A stretch of DNA of 64,000 nucleotides from Verrucomicrobiia bacterium (lineage in GTDB: Bacteria; Verrucomicrobiota; Verrucomicrobiia; Limisphaerales; JADLHS01), in the NCBI GenBank assembly GCA_026125285.1, contig JAHCLO010000006.1:62001-126000 (forward strand), in the 5' to 3' direction. The notes below the pieces were generated by a model that was not told where the DNA came from, made no database searches, and saw nothing but the letters and a program-made list of their open reading frames with translations. Each line of letters opens with the position of its first letter. The stretch's first letter is position 1. Both the position numbers and the translations under genes were made by a program. Shown in pieces: positions 36,625 to 44,912 of this stretch.

Positions 36625-38836
36625 CCTTTGCATCATTCCATGCGGGGGGCAGTCGCCAATCAAAGGCGGACTGGACGGCGCGGTCGTGCTGCCGCTGAAC
36701 CTGTGGACGCCACAGAAGAACCGCCCGGACTACCTGCGGCTGGAACTGGAAGATTTGCACGGTAAGCTATTCAAGCCCGTGCCCAAGCAGTTCGAGGACC
36801 TGCTGGAAATCGCCACTTACGTTTATTGTGCGGACCAAGCAACGTCGCGCGGCGGGCTGGATGTGGACACGTTCGGCGGCCGGTGGCGGCGGCGGTTTCA
36901 ATTCCACATTCCCGTGCGCGAGCCGGATTTGTGGAACTCGGCGGAGATGCAGAAGGCGCTGGCGGACACGCTGGGATTCCTCTCGGACGATGTGTTTGAG
37001 TTCACGTTTACCGCCGCCAAGCACGCGCCGGGAATGCAGCACTACCTGCCGGGACTCAGGGACGATAATTTCCGCGGTGAACCACAGCAGGTGGTGATGT
37101 TCTCCGGCGGGCTAGATTCACTATCGGGCGCGGTGGAAGAGGCGGTGCGGTGCAAGCGCCGCCTGATGCTGGTGAACCATCGTCCGACGGACAAGCTGAA
37201 CAACGTGCATCGCCGACTGGAAGCGCTGCTGGCGGAAAAGGCGGGGAACTTTGCGCCGACCCATCTGCACGTTCACATCAACAAGAACAGCGATCTGAAC
37301 AAGAATTACACGCAGCGGACACGGTCGTTCCTCTACGTCGCCATCGGGGCGACGGTGGCGCAGATGCTCGGGCAGCGGAACGTGCGGTTTTACGAAAACG
37401 GCGTGGTGAGCCTGAACCTCCCGGTGTGCGCCCAAGTGCTGGGGTCGCGCGCGACGCGGACAACGCATCCGCGCGTCTTGCAGGACTACGGGAATGTGCT
37501 GGGGTTGGTGGCCGGCGAGAAATTCACTGTGGAGAACCCATTCATCTGGGAGACGAAGGGCGAAATCGTCGAGCGGATTGTCAAAGCGGATTGCGCGGAA
37601 TTGATCGGCCACTCGGTCAGTTGCGCGCACACCTTCAGTTTCTCGAACGAGCATCCGCACTGTGGCACATGCTCGCAGTGCATTGACCGGCGGTTCGGTG
37701 TCATTGCCGGCGGGGCGGAGGCGTTTGATCCCATCGCAGGGTATGCGACCGATATTTTCACGGGGTCAAGGCCGCAGGAAGAAGATCGCATGATGATGGC
37801 CTTGTATTTGGAGCGCGCGAAGCGCGTGGCCAACATCAAGGCGGCGTCCGACCTCATCACGCTGTTTCCGGAAGTGGTGCGCACGCTCAAATACCTGGGC
37901 GGATCACCGCTGGCAGCGGCAGAACAGGTGGTGGCGCTCCACAAGCGGCACGGCGGCGAGGTCAAGCGGGTGCTGGAGGAGATGTTGAAGCGCTACAGCG
38001 CGAAGATCGTTGACCGGAGCATCCCGAAGGATTGCCTGCTGCGAATCGTTTACGACTCCGGCCCGGCGGCGTCGCGGCCCGAGCCGGCCAAAAAAGTCCA
38101 GAAGGCGCAGGAAACGCCGCTGGCGGAGAAACAGGACGAGCGATGGGAGCGAGAGGAGTTGTCCAAGGACACCTTCCGCCTGGCCTACGGTCACAAGGCG
38201 TGGAGTCTGGTGTTTGCCGGCAAGCGGGATGTGCTAATTGATGAACGGGCGGTGAAGCTGGTCGAGCATCTACTCAAGAGTCCGCCGGACGAGCCGATTC
38301 ACGCGACGGAACTGGAAAAGTGCGTGGACGGGCATCCCGTGCTGGACGGTGTCGGCAGGATTGGGCAGCCAGAAGATTTCGGCCATGTGCCGGTGGCGCT
38401 GGGGTCGGTGGGCGGTGTCATTGAGGAAGCGTCGGGCCGGAAACTGGCGGGGAAAGACACGCTGCCGGCGTTGCGGGCGAAAGTCGCGGAACTGAAGGCG
38501 GCCAGTGAGGACGAGTTGCTGCCCGAAGAAGAGCGCGAGGATGCCCGGCAGGAATTGGCGGGTCTGCTGAAGGCACAGTCGCGGGGCGGGAAATTTGCGG
38601 ACGGCGCGAGCCGATCGGCAGAACGGGTGCGGAAGCAGATCAAGACTTTCATCAAGGAAATGAAGACGGCGAAGGGCAGCCGGGGGCAACCGAACATGGT
38701 TTTGCAGGCATTTGGAAAGCATCTGGAGGATCATTTGTGGATGCCATCGGTCGGAGCAAAGAATCGCATCGGCGCAGCGGGCAAGCCGGGATGTTTCACG
38801 TATGAGCCGCCCAAGGGAGTGCGCTGGCGCGACTAG
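36617..38836 (+). CDS. QatC-like QueC-family (7-cyano-7-deazaguanine synthase-like) protein with long C-terminal extension
   Basis: 739 residues from the ATG at 36617 (MDNLCIIPCGGQ); the frame is open 70 codons further but overlaps the partner gene. The PP-loop motif FSGGLDS is at 162-168 and a QueC-like zinc site (C...HCGTCSQC) at about 334-350. Ordinary QueC is about 230 residues and QatC about 400; here an N-terminal domain of about 150 and a C-terminal extension of about 300 are added. The latter has the pattern W-LVFAG...HLLKSP...HATELEKCVDG (about 530-575), like winged-helix domains of bacterial regulators, followed by a coiled coil. No queD/E/F gene is near, so a protein- or DNA-modifying role is more likely than queuosine synthesis. 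Confidence 0.75.
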   Translation: MDNLCIIPCGGQSPIKGGLDGAVVLPLNLWTPQKNRPDYLRLELEDLHGKLFKPVPKQFEDLLEIATYVYCADQATSRGGLDVDTFGGRWRRRFQFHIPVREPDLWNSAEMQKALADTLGFLSDDVFEFTFTAAKHAPGMQHYLPGLRDDNFRGEPQQVVMFSGGLDSLSGAVEEAVRCKRRLMLVNHRPTDKLNNVHRRLEALLAEKAGNFAPTHLHVHINKNSDLNKNYTQRTRSFLYVAIGATVAQMLGQRNVRFYENGVVSLNLPVCAQVLGSRATRTTHPRVLQDYGNVLGLVAGEKFTVENPFIWETKGEIVERIVKADCAELIGHSVSCAHTFSFSNEHPHCGTCSQCIDRRFGVIAGGAEAFDPIAGYATDIFTGSRPQEEDRMMMALYLERAKRVANIKAASDLITLFPEVVRTLKYLGGSPLAAAEQVVALHKRHGGEVKRVLEEMLKRYSAKIVDRSIPKDCLLRIVYDSGPAASRPEPAKKVQKAQETPLAEKQDERWEREELSKDTFRLAYGHKAWSLVFAGKRDVLIDERAVKLVEHLLKSPPDEPIHATELEKCVDGHPVLDGVGRIGQPEDFGHVPVALGSVGGVIEEASGRKLAGKDTLPALRAKVAELKAASEDELLPEEEREDARQELAGLLKAQSRGGKFADGASRSAERVRKQIKTFIKEMKTAKGSRGQPNMVLQAFGKHLEDHLWMPSVGAKNRIGAAGKPGCFTYEPPKGVRWRD

Positions 38837-38863
38837 ATTTCTTACCTAAACCTCACAAAAGAA

Positions 38864-38892
38864 CGCGAAGGATAAACCCTTCGCGTTTTTTT
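38864..38892 (+). terminator. Rho-independent terminator after the QueC-like gene
   Basis: CGCGAAGG at 38864-38871 pairs with CCTTCGCG at 38878-38885 around a six-base loop, followed by seven T's. It ends the QatB/QatC-like transcript before the phage-like region. Confidence 0.8.
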
Positions 38893-38896
38893 ATGC

Positions 38897-38937
38897 CCGG
38901 AAACGATTTTTCCGCCACCGGAAACGATTTTTCCGCC
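38897..38937. promoter_or_regulatory. Tandem 20-bp operator-like repeats upstream of XRE regulator
   Basis: The 20-base unit CCGGAAACGATTTTTCCGCC occurs at 38897-38916 and, one base later, at 38918-38937 (21-bp period). Each unit is an imperfect palindrome (CGGAAA...TTTCCG). They lie 50-90 bases before the XRE gene start and are good candidates for its operators. Confidence 0.6.
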
Positions 38938-38988
38938 CATGCCTTATGCCGGGGCGAACGGTTCGTCACGGTGAAAACGAAACCGAAC

Positions 38989-39183
38989 ATGGCAGCGAAC
39001 AATCGAATGAAGGCGGCGCGAGTGCTGAAGGGCATCACCCAACTGCAACTCGCGGAACAGGTCGGCACGCGCGAGATCGAAATCTCGCGGATTGAAACCG
39101 GGCGCGTCACGCCCGACGTGGCGATGAAACAACGCATCGCCCTGGTGCTCGGCAAACCCACGTTTGAACTCTTCGACTGCTGA
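38989..39183 (+). CDS. XRE-family HTH regulator (phage-repressor-like)
   Basis: 64 residues from the ATG at 38989 (MAANNRMKAARV). The HTH is clear: KGITQLQLAEQVGTREIEISRIETGR. The frame remains open to 38893, but that part translates the operator repeats (GNDFSA twice), so I prefer the internal start. First gene of the phage-like region and possible master repressor. Confidence 0.75.
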   Translation: MAANNRMKAARVLKGITQLQLAEQVGTREIEISRIETGRVTPDVAMKQRIALVLGKPTFELFDC

Positions 39184-39202
39184 CTCCTTGCGGAGGGCCA
39201 CC

Positions 39203-39493
39203 ATGAAAAAAGGAGCAACAGTTCACCTCACCCCGGCCCTCTCCCCAGCGCGGAGAGGGAGTGAACCGGTCGTGGCGAGCGAAGGCTACCTGGACAAGGT
39301 GGCGGTCGCGAAGCGGCTGGGGGTGAAACCCAAGACGGTCGGCGAGTGGGCCAATCAAGGCAGGCTGCCGGCGTATCGGCTCGGACCTTACCTCCGTTTC
39401 AAGTGGGCGGAAGTGGAAGCGCATCTCGCCGCGACGTGCCGGGTGACAAGTCCATTCGCCGCCATGCCGCGCGGGTTATTGGGGGATTGCTGA
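39203..39493 (+). CDS. Excisionase/MerR-type HTH protein
   Basis: 96 residues from the ATG at 39203, which has CGGAGGG just before it. The helix-turn-helix YLDKVAVAKRLGVKPKTVGEWANQGRLPAYRL is a typical excisionase-family fold. The first 20 residues (VHLTPALSPARRGSEP) are the translation of a widespread palindromic repeat (39221-39266), so the original start may have been a GTG at about 39271, giving a protein of about 74 residues. Confidence 0.75.
   Translation: MKKGATVHLTPALSPARRGSEPVVASEGYLDKVAVAKRLGVKPKTVGEWANQGRLPAYRLGPYLRFKWAEVEAHLAATCRVTSPFAAMPRGLLGDC
39221..39266. repeat. REP-like nested palindrome inside the 5' end of the HTH gene
   Basis: Outer arms GTTCAC (39221-39226) and GTGAAC (39261-39266), inner arms CCCTCTCC (39237-39244) and GGAGAGGG (39252-39259). 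The sequence resembles the 'CACCCCGGCCCTCTCCCC' repetitive elements of many bacterial genomes. It is in frame with the gene. Confidence 0.65.
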
Positions 39494-39502
39494 AAGCTCA
39501 CA

Positions 39503-39515
39503 CGTGAATTTCACG
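39503..39515. promoter_or_regulatory. Palindrome upstream of the phage-like early genes
   Basis: CGTGAA-T-TTCACG is a perfect 6-bp palindrome 34 bases before the exonuclease start. It may be an operator for one of the two preceding HTH proteins. Confidence 0.35.
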
Positions 39516-39548
39516 GATTAACACAAACCAAAAACCACAGGAGAAAAA

Positions 39549-40187
39549 ATGAAGCACATCGTATTCGACATCGAAACCGTTCCGCAGGATGAGGCGAAAC
39601 TGCTCGCGCTCGCCCCGGAATTCACCGCCGCCGCGAACTTGAAAGACCCGGAGAAGATCGCGGCGGCCATCGCCAAGAAGCGCGCCGACTACCTCGCCGA
39701 TGCGGCGCTGAATTGGAAGACCGCTGAGGTCGTGCTGATCGGCGCGGGGGATGAAGCGGGCATCCAGTCGTTCACCGCCGGCACGGAAAAGGAACTCGTC
39801 GGCAACTTTCTCACGCTCCTGGGCGACGCGCTGGCCGATGGCGTGGCCGCTGGCGGGCACAACGTCAAGAGCTTCGACCTGCCGATGCTCATCAACCGCG
39901 CCCGCGTTCACGGGCTGAAAGTGCCCGCGACGGTTCTCGCGTTCTGGAAGGGGCGTCCGCAGTGGGCAGAAAATATCTTCGACACGCTGGAACTTCTGTC
40001 CTTCGGAAAATCGTTCGACGGCAACGGCGTCGAGGACGTAGCACGGGTCTTCGGCCTGCCGCCGAAGCTTGGTCACGGCGGCGATTTCCCGCTGCTGTGG
40101 CGCGCGGACCGCGACGGCGCAATTGCCTACAACCGGCGCGATGTGGAAATCGAAATCGAAATCGCCCGCATCTGCGGAGTGATTTAA
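39549..40187 (+). CDS. PolB-like 3'-5' exonuclease (DnaQ/RNase H fold)
   Basis: 212 residues. Exo I FDIETVPQDE near 6-15, Exo II GHNVKSFDLPML near 104, and Exo III YNRRDVEIE near 197 supply the four acidic residues of DEDDy exonucleases. These predicted PolB-like exonucleases occur in phage recombination cassettes. It is preceded by AGGAGAAAAA and starts the early operon with the ERF annealase. Confidence 0.85.
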   Translation: MKHIVFDIETVPQDEAKLLALAPEFTAAANLKDPEKIAAAIAKKRADYLADAALNWKTAEVVLIGAGDEAGIQSFTAGTEKELVGNFLTLLGDALADGVAAGGHNVKSFDLPMLINRARVHGLKVPATVLAFWKGRPQWAENIFDTLELLSFGKSFDGNGVEDVARVFGLPPKLGHGGDFPLLWRADRDGAIAYNRRDVEIEIEIARICGVI

Positions 40188-40226
40188 GTGCGAGCCGCAC
40201 AGGCCATCTCTCAAGGAGAACCAATT

Positions 40227-40694
40227 ATGACACGCTCTGAAACCATCACGCATCTGGCGACGGCGCTCGCCAAGGCACAGGCGGAAATGCCGGTCGCGGT
40301 GTTCGACGCAACGAATCCGTTTCTGAAATCGAAATACGCATCGCTCGGCGCGGTGATTCAAGCCAGCCGCCCGATTCTGGCGAAGCACAAGTTGAGTCTC
40401 GTGCAGTTCCCGATCTCGGACGCGAACGGCATCGGCGTGGAATCCATTCTCGCGCATGAGTCGGGCGAGTTCGTCGCGGAGCGCATCGTCATTCCGCTCA
40501 CCGAGGAAAAAGGGAAATCCAAGGTGCAATCCGCCGGCAGCACGCTGACGTATCTGCGCCGTTACTCGTGGGCTTCGATCCTCGGAATGTATTCGGATGA
40601 AGATTCGGACGGCAGTTCGCCGGTCCAGGCATTCACTCCCAAACCGGCAACGGCACTTCCGCCGCCTCCGATTCACAAACACAGCAACAACTAA
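40227..40694 (+). CDS. ERF-family single-strand annealing protein
   Basis: 155 residues from the ATG at 40227, with AAGGAGAA seven bases upstream. The ERF core is visible: NPFLKSKYASLGAVIQASRP and STLTYLRRYSWASILGM, followed by a Pro-rich tail. Works with the neighbouring exonuclease in annealing-type recombination, for genome circularisation or replication. Confidence 0.88.
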   Translation: MTRSETITHLATALAKAQAEMPVAVFDATNPFLKSKYASLGAVIQASRPILAKHKLSLVQFPISDANGIGVESILAHESGEFVAERIVIPLTEEKGKSKVQSAGSTLTYLRRYSWASILGMYSDEDSDGSSPVQAFTPKPATALPPPPIHKHSNN

Positions 40695-40708
40695 ACGAAA
40701 GGACTGAT

Positions 40709-41419
40709 ATGGAAATCCCTCAAGAGGGCAAATACGTCTGCAAGCTGAATGGCCAACTGGTCATTTACGAAGCATCCACCGGCTCACTCTGCGGCGCAGT
40801 GCCGTGCGTGATGGTGGAAACCGGGTTCACCTTCAAGCACACGCTCGTGCTCGTGAAGGCGGACGGAACAATCCAAACCAAAACCACGGACACGCTGAAA
40901 GCGGTGTTTGGTTGGGACGGCGCTGATCCGTTCTGGCTCATGGACAACTCGCTCGACGGTGGCGCGATGCGCGACGTGGAGTTCGAGATCGTTGGCGGGC
41001 CGGAGACGGGCGACAAGGGCGGGCAATACTTCAAGAGTCAGTGGCTCAATCCGCTGGGCGGCGGCATGAAGACGCCCGCGGCGGCAGACCGTCGCTCGGT
41101 GCTGGCGAAGTATGGCAGCAAGTTCCAGGCGTTGGCCGGTGTCGCAGCGAAAGCCGCACCCGCCGCGCCGAAAATCCCGACCGTTCCGAAAGCTGCGCCC
41201 GTTGCGCCGCCGCCAAGTGGCCCACCGCAAGGTGCGGCGACGATGGAGGAGGCGTGGGCAGCGCTGAACGAAGCGCAATCTGGCAAGGCCGCTGATGTCA
41301 TCGAGAAAGTCTGGTTCGACACCATTGCCCGGCTGTTCCCGAACAAATCCAACACGGACCTCAAGCCGCATGAGTGGGGCAAACTCAAGGCGGAGTTCAC
41401 CGACGACATCCCCATGTGA
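40709..41419 (+). CDS. Phage early protein, possibly ssDNA-binding
   Basis: 236 residues. The N-terminal 140 residues are beta-rich (KYVCKLNGQLVIYEAS ... FKHTLVLVKADGTIQTKTT) and could be an OB-like fold; the central AAPAAPKIPTVPKAAPVAPPPSGPP is a flexible linker; a C-terminal helical part ends acidic (KAEFTDDIPM), which is the type of tail seen in SSB proteins. Position after ERF supports an SSB-like role, but the family is not recognised. Confidence 0.55.
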   Translation: MEIPQEGKYVCKLNGQLVIYEASTGSLCGAVPCVMVETGFTFKHTLVLVKADGTIQTKTTDTLKAVFGWDGADPFWLMDNSLDGGAMRDVEFEIVGGPETGDKGGQYFKSQWLNPLGGGMKTPAAADRRSVLAKYGSKFQALAGVAAKAAPAAPKIPTVPKAAPVAPPPSGPPQGAATMEEAWAALNEAQSGKAADVIEKVWFDTIARLFPNKSNTDLKPHEWGKLKAEFTDDIPM

Positions 41420-41458
41420 GTGCAATCGCGCGGAAGTGACTAACGCGCTCCTTTCACC

Positions 41459-42406
41459 ATGACCAAGAAAATCAAACTTTCAGAGATCGTGACGGACGCC
41501 GGGACGCAAGTCCGGGCGGGCCTGAACGAAGCGACGGTGGCGGATTACGCCGAGGCCCTGGCCGACGGGGCGAAGTTTCCGCCGGTCATCGTGTTTCACG
41601 ATGGCAGCCGTCATATCGCCGCCGATGGCTTTCATCGCATCCATGCGGCGGTCAGGAACGGCGCGACGCAGATTGAATGTGACGTCCGCAAGGGCGGAAA
41701 ATCCGATGCGCTCAAGTTCGCGCTCGGGTGCAACGCGCATCACGGCCTGCGCCGAACCAACGCCGACAAGCGGCACGCGGTCGGGATGGCGCTCAAAGAA
41801 TTTCCGAAACTGTCGGACCGTGCCTTGGCGGAAATGTGCCTGGTAGGGCATCCGTTGGTCGCGGAGGTTCGGGCATCAACTGGAATTTCTTCCAGTTGTC
41901 CGCCGCCACCAACCCGAGTCGGTTTGGATGGCCGCGAGCGGAAATTGCCGCCGCCGCCGATGCAGCGACGGGCGTCAACGGACGCCAACGGCAGCGGGGA
42001 CAAGACTGCGGTGAAACCGCAGTTGCCGCCTCCGCCGTCGCAAGTGCTGGACGGCACGGGCTGGCCGATTCCCACACAACTTATTCCGCTCTGGCAGCGA
42101 ACGGATGAAGTCCAGGAAATGCTGACGGCTCTGAGTCGCGTCAAAGGCGCGCTGCGCGCCGCCCAGGAGAACAAGGACAAGTTGTTTGCCGAGGTGAACT
42201 TCTCGTCAGCGCTGTCGCAACTGGATCAGGCGTGGACGGACATCAAGACGGCGAAGCCGTTCGCCGTGTGCCCGACCTGTCAGGGCCAGCTTCCCGATAA
42301 ATGCACGCTCTGCAAGGGGCGCGGGCTGATTTCCGAACATCGCTGGAACACCTGCGTCACCCGCGAGGACAAGGAATTCCGCGCACGGGCGAAAGGGAGG
42401 AACTAA
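41459..42406 (+). CDS. ParB/Srx-fold protein with zinc-finger tail
   Basis: 315 residues. N-terminal ParB-like domain (KLSEIVTDAGTQVRAGLN, then DGFHRIHAAVRNGA) and a GCNAHHGLRRT segment typical of phage ParB-like proteins; a long low-complexity Pro-rich linker (about 145-205) and a DnaJ-like Cys cluster CPTCQGQ...CTLCKGRG near 278. Unrelated in detail to the two ParB-like proteins at 15.8-17.6 kb. Perhaps a regulator or replication factor. Confidence 0.7.
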   Translation: MTKKIKLSEIVTDAGTQVRAGLNEATVADYAEALADGAKFPPVIVFHDGSRHIAADGFHRIHAAVRNGATQIECDVRKGGKSDALKFALGCNAHHGLRRTNADKRHAVGMALKEFPKLSDRALAEMCLVGHPLVAEVRASTGISSSCPPPPTRVGLDGRERKLPPPPMQRRASTDANGSGDKTAVKPQLPPPPSQVLDGTGWPIPTQLIPLWQRTDEVQEMLTALSRVKGALRAAQENKDKLFAEVNFSSALSQLDQAWTDIKTAKPFAVCPTCQGQLPDKCTLCKGRGLISEHRWNTCVTREDKEFRARAKGRN

Positions 42407-42408
42407 CC

Positions 42409-42555
42409 ATGATCCGCAAACTCGACAAGCTCTGGTTTCGGCTGCTCGGCGTGGTGCATCGCTGGACGTTGCGGCGCGGGCAGGCGCATTGCCGCCGCGA
42501 AAAGCTGCGCCGCTTCCGGCGGCATCTGGCGTGGCAGAAAGCTCACCTCAATTGA
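42409..42555 (+). CDS. Small basic protein
   Basis: 48 residues, more than one third Arg/Lys (LRRGQAHCRREKLRRFRRHL), with AAAGGGAGG eight bases before the ATG. The stop lies one base before the helicase ATG, so translation is coupled. No family recognised. Confidence 0.6.
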   Translation: MIRKLDKLWFRLLGVVHRWTLRRGQAHCRREKLRRFRRHLAWQKAHLN

Positions 42556-42556
42556 T

Positions 42557-44218
42557 ATGAACCTGCGTCCTTATCAACTCGCCGCCTCTGACGCCATTTT
42601 CAAGGAATGGCAGGACAACGATTCCACGCTGGTCGTGATGCCAACGGGCGGCGGCAAGACCGTGCTGTTCGCCGATGTCATCCGGCGGGTGTTTCCTCGC
42701 CGGGCACTGGTCATCGCGCATCGCGAGGAATTGATTTTCCAGGCGCGCGACAAAATCCAGCGGGTCACCGGCCTCGCCGCCGACGTGGAGATGGGCGAAT
42801 ACCGGGCCGACGGCGGGCTGTTCGGTGCGTCGCGCGTGGTCGTCTCGACCATTCAAACGCAGTGCTCCGGCGGCGATGGCGGCGGGCGCATGTCCAAGTT
42901 CGATCCGCAACGCTTCGGCGTGCTCATCATTGACGAGGCGCACCATGCGACCTCGCCGACGTATCGGCGCGTGATTGATTACTACCGCACGAATCCGGCG
43001 TTGAAAGTCCTGGGCGTCACCGCCACGCCGGACCGCGCCGATGAGGAGGCGCTGGGGCAAGTATTTCAATCGGTCGCGTTCGACTACGAAGTGCTGGACG
43101 CGATCCACGACGGCTGGCTCGTGCCAATCGAGCAACAGATGGTGCATGTCGAGGGGCTGGACTATTCCAGCATCCGCACGACGGCGGGCGACTTGAACGG
43201 CGGCGACCTGGCCGCGGTGATGGAGGCCGAAAAGAATCTGCAACAGATGGCGTCGGCGTCGCTGACGATCATCGGTCAACGCCGCGCGCTGATGTTCACG
43301 GCGAGCGTGAAAGCAGCCGAGATGACGGCGGAAATCTTTAACCGGCATCGCGCGGAAATGGCGGCGTGGGTGTGCGGCAAGACGGACCGGGACGAGCGCC
43401 GGAAAGTGCTGGCAGATTTTGCCGCAGGCAAAATCCAGGTGGTGTGCAACTGCGGCGTGCTGACGGAAGGCTTCGATGATCCTGGCGTCGAGGTTGTCAT
43501 CATGGGTCGCCCGACGAAAAGCCGGTCGCTGTATTCGCAGATGGTCGGGCGCTCCACGCGACCGCTGCCCGGCGTGGTGGATGGGCCGGAGACGGCTGAC
43601 GAACGGCGCGCGGCGATTGCCGCGAGCGCGAAGCCGTCGTGCCTCGTCGTGGATTTCGTCGGCAACGCCGGGAAGCACAAGCTCGTCACGAGCGCGGACA
43701 TTCTCGGTGGCAAGGTCAGCGAGGAAGCCGTCGAGCTGGCCATGACGCGGGCGCTCAAGGCCGGCGGGCCGGTGAAGATGGCCGAAGCGTTGGACGAAGC
43801 GGAAGCGGAGTTGCACGAGCAAAAGCGATTGGCGGAGGCCGCGCGTCGGGCGCGGCTGGTGGCGACGGCGCGGTTCACGACGCAGTCGGTTGATCCGTTT
43901 GACGTGCTGCACCTCGACCCCGTGAAGCCGCGCGGCTGGGACAACGTGAAGCAACTCACGGAAAAGCAACGCTCGTTGCTCGCCAAGCAGGGCATCAATC
44001 CTGACAACCTTTCGTTCAGCCAAGGCAAACAACTGATCTCGGAAATCTTCCGGCGGTGGGATGGCAAGCTGTGTTCGTTCAAGCAGGCCAAGGTGCTGCG
44101 GAAATACGGCTACGGCACGGAGGTCAGCTTCGCGGAAGCGTCGGCGACGATTGATGCGCTCGCCAAGAATGGCTGGCGCAAGCCACTCGTGCCGCAAGGA
44201 GATCCATCATGGAACTGA
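42557..44218 (+). CDS. DEAD/DEAH-box helicase (phage replication type)
   Basis: 553 residues. Walker A MPTGGGKTVLF near 32, DEAH IIDEAHHATS near 121, motif III VTATPDRAD near 150, motif V NCGVLTEGFDDP near 300, motif VI SQMVGRSTRPL near 327. The C-terminus (SFKQAKVLRKYGYGTEVSFAEA) is a helical domain often found in phage SSL2-like helicases. Likely replication or recombination helicase of the element. Confidence 0.9.
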   Translation: MNLRPYQLAASDAIFKEWQDNDSTLVVMPTGGGKTVLFADVIRRVFPRRALVIAHREELIFQARDKIQRVTGLAADVEMGEYRADGGLFGASRVVVSTIQTQCSGGDGGGRMSKFDPQRFGVLIIDEAHHATSPTYRRVIDYYRTNPALKVLGVTATPDRADEEALGQVFQSVAFDYEVLDAIHDGWLVPIEQQMVHVEGLDYSSIRTTAGDLNGGDLAAVMEAEKNLQQMASASLTIIGQRRALMFTASVKAAEMTAEIFNRHRAEMAAWVCGKTDRDERRKVLADFAAGKIQVVCNCGVLTEGFDDPGVEVVIMGRPTKSRSLYSQMVGRSTRPLPGVVDGPETADERRAAIAASAKPSCLVVDFVGNAGKHKLVTSADILGGKVSEEAVELAMTRALKAGGPVKMAEALDEAEAELHEQKRLAEAARRARLVATARFTTQSVDPFDVLHLDPVKPRGWDNVKQLTEKQRSLLAKQGINPDNLSFSQGKQLISEIFRRWDGKLCSFKQAKVLRKYGYGTEVSFAEASATIDALAKNGWRKPLVPQGDPSWN

Positions 44219-44583
44219 GTCGCATCATCCCAAACGACACGTTGCGCCGGCTGAATCCGCACCTTTTTGGAACGCGGAGTCCGCAGCGCGGAGCGCGGAA
44301 TGGAGTGGTGCGGGAGGCGAGCCTCCACGAGGAGATTTTCGACGAGTGCCGGCGGCGCGGCTGGATCGCGTTGCACGGCAGCATGGCCGAACGGACATGC
44401 CGCACGCTGGGCGAGCCGGACTTTGTGATTCTGGCGGACGGTGGCCGCGTGCTGTTCGTGGAGTGCAAGTCGCGAAGCGGCAAACTCTCTCCCGCGCAAG
44501 CCGCGCTGAAACATCACGCCGCAAAACTCGGGCACACGGTGCATGTGCTGCGCTCAATGGAGGATTTTCTGAAACTGCTATGA
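44209..44583 (+). CDS. VRR-NUC domain nuclease
   Basis: 124 residues, overlapping the helicase by ten bases. The VRR-NUC (PD-DExK) pattern is clear: Glu in LHEEIFDECRRRGW, GEPDFVILADGG, FVECKSRSGKLSPAQ. Such proteins in phages resolve branched DNA or trim ends. The segment FGTRSPQRGARNGVV near residue 20 looks like an inserted repeat translation. Confidence 0.85.
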   Translation: MELSRIIPNDTLRRLNPHLFGTRSPQRGARNGVVREASLHEEIFDECRRRGWIALHGSMAERTCRTLGEPDFVILADGGRVLFVECKSRSGKLSPAQAALKHHAAKLGHTVHVLRSMEDFLKLL

Positions 44584-44912
44584 AACAAACAATCGAACCA
44601 ACAACGCCAACATCGGTCATGGAGAATGAACGCGGGCAATGGCTGGCGGCCATGCGCCGGGCCAGAACTGAACTGGGCATGACCCAAATGCAATTTGCCG
44701 CCGCCATCGGCATGTCGAAGGACGCCGTGGCTTCCTGGGAGTGTGGTCGCAACCGAATTTGCCGCACCAGCGCGTTGCGCATGAGCGTCCGGCTGCAATG
44801 CAACATCATCGCCGGGAACACCGACCCGGTCGGCGCTGAGGAACTGATTCAGGCGCGGGTCAGGGAATACGAACACAATCTGCGCCGCCGAATGGGGGTG
44901 CTCGCACCATGA
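44580..44912 (+). CDS. XRE-family HTH protein
   Basis: 110 residues from the ATG at 44580, which overlaps the previous stop. HTH: LGMTQMQFAAAIGMSKDAVASWECGRNRI. The C-terminal part is basic. A second regulator within the early operon, possibly controlling the early-to-late switch. It overlaps the primase gene by four bases. Confidence 0.75.
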   Translation: MKQTIEPTTPTSVMENERGQWLAAMRRARTELGMTQMQFAAAIGMSKDAVASWECGRNRICRTSALRMSVRLQCNIIAGNTDPVGAEELIQARVREYEHNLRRRMGVLAP

